This document shows positions 7,097-13,141 of a stretch of 13,141 bases of DNA, piece after piece. The DNA comes from Desulfobacterales bacterium (GTDB lineage Bacteria > Desulfobacterota > Desulfobacteria > Desulfobacterales > UBA5852): contig JASJBQ010000067.1 of assembly GCA_030066455.1 (NCBI GenBank), forward strand, positions 1 to 13,141. The letters run 5' to 3'. Made by a program: the position numbers and the translations under genes. Below the pieces are notes generated by a model. It was not told where the DNA came from and searched no databases. It was given only the letters and a program-made list of their open reading frames with translations. How positions within the stretch are numbered: position 1 is the stretch's first letter; every line of letters starts with the position of its first letter.

Positions 7097-7654
7097 CTAA
7101 CGACCCGGTCGGTAGCCGGTATCCCGAAGACGCCGGACAACAAGCGCGCCGCCGGCAGCGACGATATACAGCCAGCCGCAGGCGATGAGGCCGAATTTAC
7201 CCAGTGCGCACCAACGCGCCGCCAGCGGCAGTGCGGGCGCCGCCGCACCGGAAAGGACCATCTGCAAGAGGATGTTTTCGCCCGCGTCGAGTGCGGCGGC
7301 CAACCACTGGCCTACGGCCAGGATAAACCCCACGCGGCGTATGAACGCAGGCGATCGCGGCCACTGGCGGGCCACGCCTGCACAGAGCAAAAAGAGCACG
7401 GTTGCGTAGGCAACGAGGAAGGCGTAGTCCAGTTGGAGGCTCAGGGCGGCGTTGCGCCGCGCTTCCGGTCCCCAGGATGCCAGGATCTCCCGCGCGGCCG
7501 CTGAAGAACCGGCAAGTTCGAACGAAACGATCCCTCGGGGGGCGGCGGATGTTCGCAGCGGCTGATCGAGCCACAGCATGATGGCCAGGAGCGAAGCCGC
7601 GAGCATCGCGCCGGCCACCAGGAGGACGATATTCAGGCGGTTGAAGCGGCCCAT
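7097..7654 (-). CDS. Small integral membrane protein, function unknown
   Basis: 185 residues with four likely membrane helices: about 7-28 (IVLLVAGAMLAASLLAIML), 74-95 (YAFLVAYATVLFLLCAGVA), 105-125 (VGFILAVGQWLAAALD) and 148-172 (FGLIACGWLYIVAAGGALVV). A 45-residue soluble loop lies between the first two, followed by the tail RRLRDTGYRPGR, which is positive and therefore probably cytoplasmic. The pattern QLDYAFLVAYATVLF...ALDAGENILL resembles a group of uncharacterised bacterial membrane proteins, but I cannot name a function. The ribosome site is weak (GAAGAA). It starts 47 bases after the thioesterase stop, so the two are probably co-transcribed. Confidence 0.75.
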   Translation of the reverse strand: MGRFNRLNIVLLVAGAMLAASLLAIMLWLDQPLRTSAAPRGIVSFELAGSSAAAREILASWGPEARRNAALSLQLDYAFLVAYATVLFLLCAGVARQWPRSPAFIRRVGFILAVGQWLAAALDAGENILLQMVLSGAAAPALPLAARWCALGKFGLIACGWLYIVAAGGALVVRRLRDTGYRPGR

Positions 7655-7701
7655 GGCGAACGTTCTTCACACAGCTGTTGCCGTCGACGACCTTGCGGGC
7701 G

Positions 7702-8178
7702 TCAACCTTTCCCGGGCATGAGGTCCTCCGGCACCTGAACGGCCACCACCTCGCCGGTGGCACAGACCTGGCCGGCAGCCACCAGCCGCGAGGCAACTAC
7801 CACCTTGCGGCCTTTGACCTCCTTGACGGTGGCCCGGATTTCAAACGGCGCATCGATCGGTGTCGGCTTGAGATAGTTGACATGCAAGGCAGCGGTCAGA
7901 AAACGCAGGGCCGGTTCCGTGCCCATCTCGCGCCCCGCTTGGCGATAGGCCGCCGCCGAGGCAGTACCCGTACTGTGACAGTCAATCAGGGAAGCAATCA
8001 GGCCGCCGTAGACGTAGCCGGGAATGGCCGTGTGGTAGGGACGCGGCGCGAACGTGCAGACCGCCTCTTCGCCTTCCCAGCGACTTTTGATCTGAAGTCC
8101 GTCCGGATTGAGGCGGCCGCATCCGTAGCAGTGGCTCAAATCGTCCGGGTAGAAATCCTGGAATGCTTTCGAGGTCAT
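7702..8178 (-). CDS. PaaI-family hotdog-fold thioesterase
   Basis: 158 residues, one hotdog domain. GCGRLNPDGLQI (residues 19-30) is the opening motif of this thioesterase group, and VYGGLIASLIDCHSTGTA (56-73) is the central helix, where PaaI-type enzymes place the catalytic acidic residue; here this is D66, while the usual HGG histidine is tyrosine. The strand after it (LRFLTAALHVNYLKPTPI) and the closing strands with VVVASRLVAAGQVCATGEVVAV complete the fold. It should hydrolyse an acyl-CoA thioester in the cytoplasm; the acyl group cannot be told from sequence. AAAGGA stands seven bases before the ATG. It lies upstream of the small membrane protein and has a leader with promoter and terminator-like signals. 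Confidence 0.85.
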   Translation of the reverse strand: MTSKAFQDFYPDDLSHCYGCGRLNPDGLQIKSRWEGEEAVCTFAPRPYHTAIPGYVYGGLIASLIDCHSTGTASAAAYRQAGREMGTEPALRFLTAALHVNYLKPTPIDAPFEIRATVKEVKGRKVVVASRLVAAGQVCATGEVVAVQVPEDLMPGKG

Positions 8179-8234
8179 TGCAGCTTCCTTTCAGGGCTTG
8201 GCATCAATGCGGTTGGGAGAATTGGGTGTGGCCG

Positions 8235-8257
8235 AAAAATACCCAGGACCAACTGGG
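8235..8257 (-). terminator. Terminator-like hairpin with T run in the thioesterase leader
   Basis: On the minus strand CCCAG and CTGGG (8257-8253 and 8246-8242) pair around the loop TTGGTC and are followed by UAUUUUU (A run at 8235-8239 on the plus strand). The stem is short (5 bp), but stem and U run together fit a weak intrinsic terminator. It lies between the promoter candidate at 8293-8321 and the thioesterase start, so it could attenuate that gene, or it could end read-through coming from aprB. Confidence 0.38.
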
Positions 8258-8292
8258 GTGCATACCCGCTAAAAGGCTGCGCCGCCACGCAT

Positions 8293-8321
8293 CCTCTAGC
8301 GGAGTCCACCAGGAATGTCAA
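8293..8321 (-). promoter_or_regulatory. Candidate sigma-70 promoter for the thioesterase gene
   Basis: A perfect TTGACA (8321-8316) and TAGAGG (8298-8293) lie 17 bases apart on the minus strand. The -10 box is poor, but the -35 box and spacing are ideal. The transcript would have a leader of about 105-110 bases that contains the terminator-like hairpin at 8235-8257. Confidence 0.4.
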
Positions 8322-8837
8322 CGACCCCAATTCCGTAAGACCGGGATGAATGGCCCGGATGCCGTCGTCGATCTGAAAGCAATGCTCCGCCCGCAGGGTT
8401 GGCGGCCTCGAACCCGCCCCTTAGGAAAGAGCACCAAAGCGGATGGGGTTCCTATGATTCTGGTTTTCCGTTGGTTCCGTGGCGGGCATCGATGGGTGGG
8501 ATCTGCGGGCTCTGACCGATGCTCCAACGCGTATGACGATGAAGGAAACGAGCGGTAATTCAAACGCCTTTTCTTCTCTGCGAAAGAAACGGTCGCATGC
8601 AATCCAGCAGCCCGGCTCGGCCGAACGACTTCTGGGCTGCCACCAGAAGTGGAAGCGTTTTATCAGGTTTGGCAGGCACAACGTTCGAGAAATAGTCGCG
8701 ATTGCGGTGGAGGGTGCGTATCGTCCGGCTCAGGCGCATTGCTCGCGGCCGGTTGGGGGAGGACACGGAGAGCTTTGCGATGAAAGCCCCCCGTGCGCGA
8801 TTCCGGCCGGATCAGGTGCCTGACACTGTGATAAACG
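8322..8837. other. Gene-poor stretch below aprB
   Basis: No gene with a ribosome site or recognisable protein is seen on either strand. Short open frames exist but translate to arginine- and proline-rich sequence typical of noncoding GC-rich DNA. There is no trace of aprA, which usually follows aprB: its FAD-binding N-terminus (a GGG-x-A/G-type nucleotide motif) does not appear in any frame. The stretch carries several hairpins, of which 8763-8796 is the strongest and 8607-8650 contains two mutually exclusive stems. It may be a long 3' untranslated region or hold an unrecognised small RNA. Confidence 0.45.
8763..8796 (-). ncRNA. Strong stem-loop in the aprB 3' region
   Basis: Positions 8783-8796 pair with 8763-8776 over 14 continuous base pairs around a 6-base loop (CAUCGC in the minus-strand RNA). 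Three pairs (8763/8796, 8769/8790 and 8771/8788) are G-U when read as minus-strand RNA, but would be A-C mismatches on the plus strand. This asymmetry argues for a minus-strand transcript, the same direction as aprB. The hairpin begins 41 bases past the aprB stop. No U run follows, so it could be a Rho-assisted or stabilising 3' end rather than a simple intrinsic terminator. Confidence 0.5.
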
Positions 8838-9275
8838 TCAAGCGTCGGTGCGAGGCCGCGGTATTTCGTAACCGTCGGCCTCCTCCGTGGACAGAAGACC
8901 GCTTTCGAGATCCTTGCCCTTCAGATCCGCGTAGGCGTTGGCGGTGCCTTCGGCCGTTGTGCGGATGGGAAACTTGAAACGCTTGATGGTCCCGTTGCGA
9001 AACTTACAGGTCCACATCACGTCCTCGGTTCCCATCATGGGCATAATGTTGCTGCCCAATGGCACGAAGTCCGCATACCCCCTGACCTCAATCGCTTGCG
9101 TCGGGCAGATCTTGACACACGAAAAACATTCCCAACACTGGTCCGGCTCCTGATTGTAGGCCTTCATCTGATCAGGGTCCAGAACCATCAGATCGTTGGG
9201 GCAAATGTACATGCACGCGGTCTTGTCTCCACCCTTACAACCATCGCATTTTTCAGCGATAACGTAACTAGGCAT
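8838..9275 (-). CDS. aprB: Adenylylsulfate (APS) reductase, beta subunit
   Basis: 145 residues. AprB is the iron-sulfur subunit that carries electrons to the FAD subunit AprA, which reduces APS to sulfite and AMP in dissimilatory sulfate reduction; it works in the cytoplasm, with electrons coming from the membrane Qmo complex. Both [4Fe-4S] sites are complete: C10, C13, C21, C25 (CDGCKGGDKTACMYICP) and C47, C50, C53, C57 (CWECFSCVKICP). W48 matches the tryptophan placed between cluster and FAD in known AprB. The C-terminal part (MWTCKFRNGTIKRFKFPIRTT) is also typical; the tail is shorter than in Desulfovibrio AprB. AGGAGG lies four bases before the ATG. No aprA or qmo gene follows: the next gene downstream is a thioesterase, 659 bases away. 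It appears to be a single-gene transcript with its own promoter. Confidence 0.95.
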   Translation of the reverse strand: MPSYVIAEKCDGCKGGDKTACMYICPNDLMVLDPDQMKAYNQEPDQCWECFSCVKICPTQAIEVRGYADFVPLGSNIMPMMGTEDVMWTCKFRNGTIKRFKFPIRTTAEGTANAYADLKGKDLESGLLSTEEADGYEIPRPRTDA

Positions 9276-9370
9276 GAGTCCTCCTAGCTAATGGGGTTAG
9301 TCTACACGCCACCCGGTCAAGATTCTGGGCGACGCACACGTCAGTGCCGTGCCGTCACGACACCCGTAGA

Positions 9371-9398
9371 AACATACATCCGCCCCCGGTCTTGTCAA
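9371..9398 (-). promoter_or_regulatory. Sigma-70-like promoter of aprB
   Basis: A perfect TTGACA (9398-9393) and TATGTT (9376-9371, four of six consensus bases) are spaced by 16 bases on the minus strand. The promoter sits just past the stop of the DMT transporter gene. It would give a leader of about 90 bases ending in the strong AGGAGG site, so aprB need not depend on upstream transcription. Confidence 0.55.
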
Positions 9399-9411
9399 GC
9401 TTCTGTCTAAG

Positions 9412-10300
9412 TTATGAATCGCCTTCCCGGACCGCTGGGCGATGCGTCTCCCGCCAGGCGATGAACAGGTTGCTGCCAATAACCACCAGGGTGCCGGTGA
9501 TGACAGGCGTGGAGGGCAATTCTTCCCACAGCAGCCAGCCGGCCATGGCCGCCCAGATGATGGCCGTGTAGGTATAGGGCGTAAGCAGCGAGGCTTCCGC
9601 CAGACGGTAGGCCGTGGTCTTGGCCACCTGCTGGATGGCGGCAAAAAACCCGACCCCGACCAGCCAGGGGCCAAGGTGCCCCGGCGAGGACAGACTTGCG
9701 TCCAGCGTGAAGGGTGCCGTCAAGAACACGCCGATGAGGAGGAAATAGAAAACGGTGGTCAGGGGCTCGTCGGTCCGTCCGAGTTTGCGCAGGGTGATAT
9801 CCACCAAGGCCACGCAGAGGGCCGCGGCCAGACCGACCAGGGCGGCCGGATTGAACAGCAGCGCTGAAGAGGGCCGCGTGATCAGGACAATGCCGGCAAA
9901 CCCCGTGGCAACGGCCCCCCAGCGGCCGCGATCGACCTTTTCCCCCAGCAGCAGGGGCGAGAGGGCCGTGACAAAGAGCGGCGAGGCAAACAAGAGGGCC
10001 GTGGCATCGGCCATGGGCAGCAGGGCGTGGGGCCCAGAAGACAAAGGCCACCCCCAAATTGCCGATCATCGCCCTTAGGAAGTGAATCCCGATGTGCCGC
10101 GGCTTGAACACCGAGCGGGGCCGGGTCAGCAGCATGTAGGGAACCAGCAGCCCCAGGGCCACCACGCCGCGATAAAAAACCATCTGCACCGGTCCGTAGG
10201 CCGGACTGCTGGCTTTGGCGCAGGTGTTCCTGAGGACGATGCCCAGTGTGGCCACCAGGATCAGAAAGATACCGCGGCGGACATCGGAGGGAGCCGTCAT
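9412..10300 (-). pseudogene. EamA/DMT-family transporter broken by a one-base frameshift
   Basis: Two overlapping minus-strand frames together make one drug/metabolite-transporter protein. Residues 1-90 (MTAPSDVRRG...VAFVFWA) run in the first frame down to about 10031. The rest (HALLPMADATALLFASPLF through IGSNLFIAWRETHR to TAA at 9412) is in the next frame. Removing one G from the GGGG run at 10029-10032 joins them as VFWA-HALLPMADA and gives a 295-residue protein, normal for the family, with ten hydrophobic helices and two EamA repeats. As written, ribosomes would leave the frame after the third or fourth helix and make nonsense. The C-terminal piece is otherwise intact, so the damage is either very recent or a sequencing error. 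The start has no clear ribosome site. ppiB ends 36 bases upstream, so it is probably in the same operon. The transported substrate is unknown. Confidence 0.85.
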
Positions 10301-10336
10301 GGACGGGTCTGAGGCTGTGACCGGCGTAGCGGCGGG

Positions 10337-10852
10337 CTAATCGCTCGGGGCTTCTTCCGGTGCAACTTCCGAGGCCTTGTGGATCACGATCGGCTCAAGG
10401 GGCACGTCGTCGTGCATGCCCTTGCGGCCGGTGGCCACGCCTTTGATCTGGTTGACCACCTTGTGGCCCTGAGCCACCTTGCCGAAGACGGTATAGCCCC
10501 AGCCCTGCGCGGTCTTGGCGGAATGGTTCAGAAAATCGTTTTTCTTGACGTTGATGAAAAACTGGGCCGTGGCGCTGTGGGGGTCCATGGTGCGGGCCAT
10601 GGCGATGGTGTAGGCATCGTTCGTGAGGCCGTTGTCGGCTTCGTTTTCGATCGGGGCGTGGGTGGCCTTTTCCTTCATGTCGGCCGTCATCCCACCGCCC
10701 TGGATCATGAACCCGTCGATGACCCGGTGAAAAACGGTGCCGTCGTAATGGCCCTCGCCGACGTAGCGTTTGAAATTGGCGGCTGTCTTGGGCGCCCGGT
10801 CCTCGTCAAGTTCGAGAATGATGTCGCCCGCGCTGGTTTCAAGTTTGATCAT
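10337..10852 (-). CDS. ppiB: Peptidyl-prolyl cis-trans isomerase, cyclophilin type
   Basis: 171 residues, the normal size for a bacterial cytoplasmic cyclophilin. It catalyses cis-trans isomerisation of peptide bonds before proline and helps protein folding. Active-site residues are present: [13 protein letters not shown] (41-53, with catalytic R43, F48, M49 and Q51), then [18 protein letters not shown] (84-101, with Q97, F98, F99) and the later GYTVFGKV. No signal peptide is present, so it is the cytoplasmic PpiB type. The start at 10852 is chosen because AAAGGAG lies seven bases upstream and [11 protein letters not shown] is the usual cyclophilin beginning; an ATG at 10981 would add 43 residues that overlap the promoter. 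The C-terminus ends in an acidic tail ([11 protein letters not shown]). The DMT transporter gene follows after 36 bases. Confidence 0.93.
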   Translation of the reverse strand: MIKLETSAGDIILELDEDRAPKTAANFKRYVGEGHYDGTVFHRVIDGFMIQGGGMTADMKEKATHAPIENEADNGLTNDAYTIAMARTMDPHSATAQFFINVKKNDFLNHSAKTAQGWGYTVFGKVAQGHKVVNQIKGVATGRKGMHDDVPLEPIVIHKASEVAPEEAPSD

Positions 10853-10951
10853 CAGAATTCTCCTTTGGCTGCATAGGCTGGCGGCCTGCGCACCGGGCGC
10901 GCGACCGCCGGCGAGGATCAACTCAGGGTTATCGTACCCGCCAGATGGCGA

Positions 10952-10981
10952 CCCATAGCGGAAATGCCGACCCGCTGTCAA
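10952..10981 (-). promoter_or_regulatory. Candidate sigma-70 promoter of ppiB
   Basis: TTGACA (10981-10976, perfect) is followed after 18 bases by TATGGG (10957-10952) on the minus strand. The -10 is only half matched, but the position, about 100 bases before the well-supported ppiB start and past the end of the upstream gene, is right. Confidence 0.42.
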
Positions 10982-11036
10982 GCTGGCACAGCGCAGGCCT
11001 GAAGCACCGCCATGCGGCGGAAACCCTGATAACTCT

Positions 11037-11570
11037 TCAGAGCGGCGGCAGATGAACCGCGAGGAGTTCGCTCAGGGCTTGGATGCATTCCTCGATCCGG
11101 TAGTAGGTATATCCCGCGATGAGTTGGCCCTGATCGTAGACATCGACGGCCGGCGTAAACGGCGGGTGCGCGAACAGGGCGTTGACGATCACCCCGAAAT
11201 CATCGGGCCGGCTGCCCAGAAAGATGCCCGCGTCCGGCGGATTGTCGGGATCATCGTTTCCGAGCAGCGCCGCTTTGTTGGCCTGGCCCCGATAGAGCAT
11301 CTGATGGCGCACGCTGGGCGGCAGGTAGAGCGCGGCCACGCTGTCGGGTACGTGCACACGGGTGTGCAGGTCGCGGAAAAATGCCTTTTCATAGGGTTGG
11401 AGGGTCTGGAAAGTCACCAGTTGCCCGGCCGGCATGAAAGGGCTCATCCGCCCCAGAAGATCGGCCAGCATGGCCTGCCATCCGGCCACGTTGGGATCTG
11501 CCCCGGGGCGTACCCGCTGGGCGATGGTTTCAGCAATCCGGCGACCTTTGGCGTCTTCTGCGTCCGTCAT
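11037..11570 (-). CDS. Hypothetical protein, 177 residues
   Basis: I do not recognise a family. The ATG at 11570 is preferred because GGGAG lies six bases upstream; an ATG at 11603 would add 11 residues. The protein is soluble: it has no signal peptide and no membrane helix. It begins with a charged helix ([19 protein letters not shown]), contains a proline- and aspartate-rich middle ([22 protein letters not shown]) and ends in a likely amphipathic helix ([19 protein letters not shown]). Codon use and GC content look like those of its neighbours, and the frame is open over its full length with a good ribosome site, so it is probably real. It lies between prfC and ppiB on the same strand with gaps of 184 and 194 bases, so it may be transcribed alone. 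Nothing nearby tells its role. Confidence 0.68.
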   Translation of the reverse strand: MTDAEDAKGRRIAETIAQRVRPGADPNVAGWQAMLADLLGRMSPFMPAGQLVTFQTLQPYEKAFFRDLHTRVHVPDSVAALYLPPSVRHQMLYRGQANKAALLGNDDPDNPPDAGIFLGSRPDDFGVIVNALFAHPPFTPAVDVYDQGQLIAGYTYYRIEECIQALSELLAVHLPPL

Positions 11571-11764
11571 GGTGAACTCCCTGGCGTCATCACAAAATTG
11601 CAATCAAGACCAAGGTAAACGCATCCGCGCCGATGGCAAGCTTTCATCGCCGGGAAGCGGCGGGTTTGCGGACAGACGCCATAAGCACCGTGGTCGCACG
11701 GCGGTTGGCCGATAAACGCAAAGCACCGGTTGCTGACAGCCCCTCAGGGATGACCGCCTCGGTA

Positions 11765-13141
11765 TCAGTGGACGTCGCGCGTCTTGTGAAAGGCAATGTC
11801 CGGCCAGTGTTCCATGCAATAGCCGAGCTGCCATTCGCTGGTGGTCAGGTAGGACAGGCAGCCTTCGGCATCCCGCGCCAGGTTGAGCCGGTTGTCTTTC
11901 TCGAAGGCCGCCAGCCGGGCGGCATCCCCGCAGTCCACCCAGCGCGCCACGTTGTATTCCGCCGGCTCGTACACCGCATCCACGCCGTACTCGGATTTGA
12001 GCCGGGCCATGGTAACATCAAACTGCAGCACACCGACAGCCCCCAGGATATAGTCGCTGCCGGAAACCGGCCGGAAGACCTGGACGGCGCCCTCCTCGGA
12101 GAGCTGAATCAGCCCCTTCTGCAGCTGTTTGGCCTTGAGTGGGTTTTTGAGGCGCACGCGCCGAAAATGCTCGGGCGCGAAATTGGGGATCCCGGTGAAC
12201 TTGAGCGGTTCCTTCTCGGTGAATGTGTCGCCGATTTTGATGGTGCCGTGGTTGTGAATACCGATGATGTCCCCCGGATAGGCCTCTTCCACGTTTTCGC
12301 GGTCCTGGGCCATAAAGATGGTAGCGTTGGCCAGGGTCACCTCCTTGCCGATGCGGTGGTGGACCACTTTCATCCCCCGCCGGAATTTTCCGGAGCAGAT
12401 CCGCACGAAGGCGATCCGGTCACGGTGGGCCGGATTCATATTGGCCTGGATCTTGAAAGCAAACCCTGTAAATTTTTCTTCGTAGGGCGACACATCGCGC
12501 GATAGGGCCTGGCGTTTGCCGGGCGCCGGCGCCAGTTCGACAAAGGCGTCCAGCATCTCCCGAACGCCGAAATTGTTGATCGCGCTGCCGAAGAAGACCG
12601 GCGTCTGGCTGCCCTTGAGATAGTGGCCGATTTCAAACGGGCTGGCGGCGCCCTCGAGCAGTTCGATGTCTTCGCGCAGTTCGTCGGCCTGGCCGCCGAG
12701 TAACTCGTCCAGCACGGCGTCGCCGAGGTCGGAAATGACGATACCCTCTTCGCTGCGGGTCTCGCGGCCGGGGGTAAACAGATGCAACTGCTTCCGGTAG
12801 AGATTGTATACACCCCTGAAGCGCTTGCCCATGCCGATGGGCCAGGAAAGGGGTGTGCATTCGACCTGGAGCTTATCCTCGATCTCGGCCATAATGTCGA
12901 GCGGGGCCAGCCCCTCGCGGTCGAGCTTGTTGATGAACGTGATGATGGGCGTGTTGCGCATCCGGCAGACTTCCATCAGTTTTTCGGTCTGCGGCTCCAC
13001 GCCCTTGGCGCTGTCGATCACCATCAGGGCGCTGTCCACCGCCGTGAGGACGCGGTAGGTGTCCTCTGAAAAATCCTGGTGTCCCGGAGTGTCCAGAAGA
13101 TTGATGTCGTATTCCCGGTAATTGAATTTCATCACCGAAGA
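11765..13141 (-). CDS. prfC: Peptide chain release factor 3 (partial, N-terminus outside window)
   Basis: 458 residues are visible up to a TGA stop; the frame runs off the window edge as SSVMKFNY. Set against E. coli RF3 (529 aa, from memory), about 70 N-terminal residues with the P-loop are missing. RF3 is the GTPase that recycles RF1 and RF2 from ribosomes after peptide release. Visible GTPase motifs are [14 protein letters not shown] (G3, from residue 17), NKLD (G4, 71-74) and GSAINNFGV (about 185-193), the last being typical of RF3 rather than EF-G. Further RF3 signs are [16 protein letters not shown] (100-115), the [21 protein letters not shown] segment and the C-terminal [19 protein letters not shown]. 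There is no sign of a frameshift or truncation apart from the window edge. Confidence 0.96.
   Translation of the reverse strand, partial: SSVMKFNYREYDINLLDTPGHQDFSEDTYRVLTAVDSALMVIDSAKGVEPQTEKLMEVCRMRNTPIITFINKLDREGLAPLDIMAEIEDKLQVECTPLSWPIGMGKRFRGVYNLYRKQLHLFTPGRETRSEEGIVISDLGDAVLDELLGGQADELREDIELLEGAASPFEIGHYLKGSQTPVFFGSAINNFGVREMLDAFVELAPAPGKRQALSRDVSPYEEKFTGFAFKIQANMNPAHRDRIAFVRICSGKFRRGMKVVHHRIGKEVTLANATIFMAQDRENVEEAYPGDIIGIHNHGTIKIGDTFTEKEPLKFTGIPNFAPEHFRRVRLKNPLKAKQLQKGLIQLSEEGAVQVFRPVSGSDYILGAVGVLQFDVTMARLKSEYGVDAVYEPAEYNVARWVDCGDAARLAAFEKDNRLNLARDAEGCLSYLTTSEWQLGYCMEHWPDIAFHKTRDVH

Noticed and set aside
8318..8681. Two overlapping minus-strand open frames of 94 and 86 codons in the stretch below aprB
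   Set aside because: They are rich in R, P and S, lack ribosome sites, and show no resemblance to AprA or other known proteins.
8760..8837. Possible GEMM (c-di-GMP) riboswitch because of a GCAAAGC motif
   Set aside because: The GCAAAGC is part of the long hairpin at 8763-8796, the rest of the GEMM core is missing, and no gene lies directly downstream.
10853..10981. A 43-residue N-terminal extension of the cyclophilin
   Set aside because: The internal ATG at 10852 has a strong ribosome site and the standard cyclophilin start; the extension overlaps the promoter candidate and has no signal-peptide character.

Overview
The window looks like a chromosomal stretch from a GC-rich, anaerobic sulfate-reducing bacterium, most likely a Desulfobacterota (Desulfobacterales-like) organism. 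The main reason is an intact beta subunit of dissimilatory APS reductase (aprB). The two LuxR-type regulators also have an N-terminal module and coiled-coil layout that I associate with this group. That assignment is inference from protein families, not a database match. I see no insertion sequence, CRISPR array, rRNA, tRNA or phage gene. Most of the region is ordinary core-genome content with a few oddities.

Layout. Only the first gene is on the plus strand: the 3' part of a periplasmic solute-binding protein (1-498). Every other gene is on the minus strand, so they read right to left. At the far right is release factor 3 (prfC), cut by the window edge. Then come an unrecognised 177-aa protein, a cytoplasmic cyclophilin (ppiB), and an EamA/DMT-family transporter broken by a single-base frameshift. 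Next is aprB, with its own promoter and a 659-base stretch below it that holds no convincing gene. A PaaI-type thioesterase and a small membrane protein follow, then a betaine-homocysteine-methyltransferase-like enzyme and yceD. After another gene-poor stretch of about 630 bases (4714-5345) come a small PilZ-like protein, two tandem paralogous LuxR-type regulators joined by a 4-base stop/start overlap, and a YvcK-family protein that converges on the solute-binding gene.

Probable transcription units on the minus strand are: luxR-A > luxR-B > yvcK; pilZ-like alone; methyltransferase > yceD; thioesterase > membrane protein; aprB alone; ppiB > DMT transporter; the 177-aa gene; and prfC. Sigma-70-like promoter candidates can be placed before aprB, ppiB, the thioesterase, the PilZ-like gene and (weaker) the methyltransferase.

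The most noteworthy points are these. aprB stands without aprA or qmo genes and is followed by a 14-bp RNA hairpin that is only fully paired as a minus-strand transcript. yceD has no rpmF behind it. The BHMT-like enzyme keeps its zinc cysteines but lacks several aromatic betaine-cage residues. The two LuxR-type regulators form a tandem paralogous pair. The DMT gene has a one-base frameshift in a G run. I found no clear evidence of a wholly new multi-gene system.
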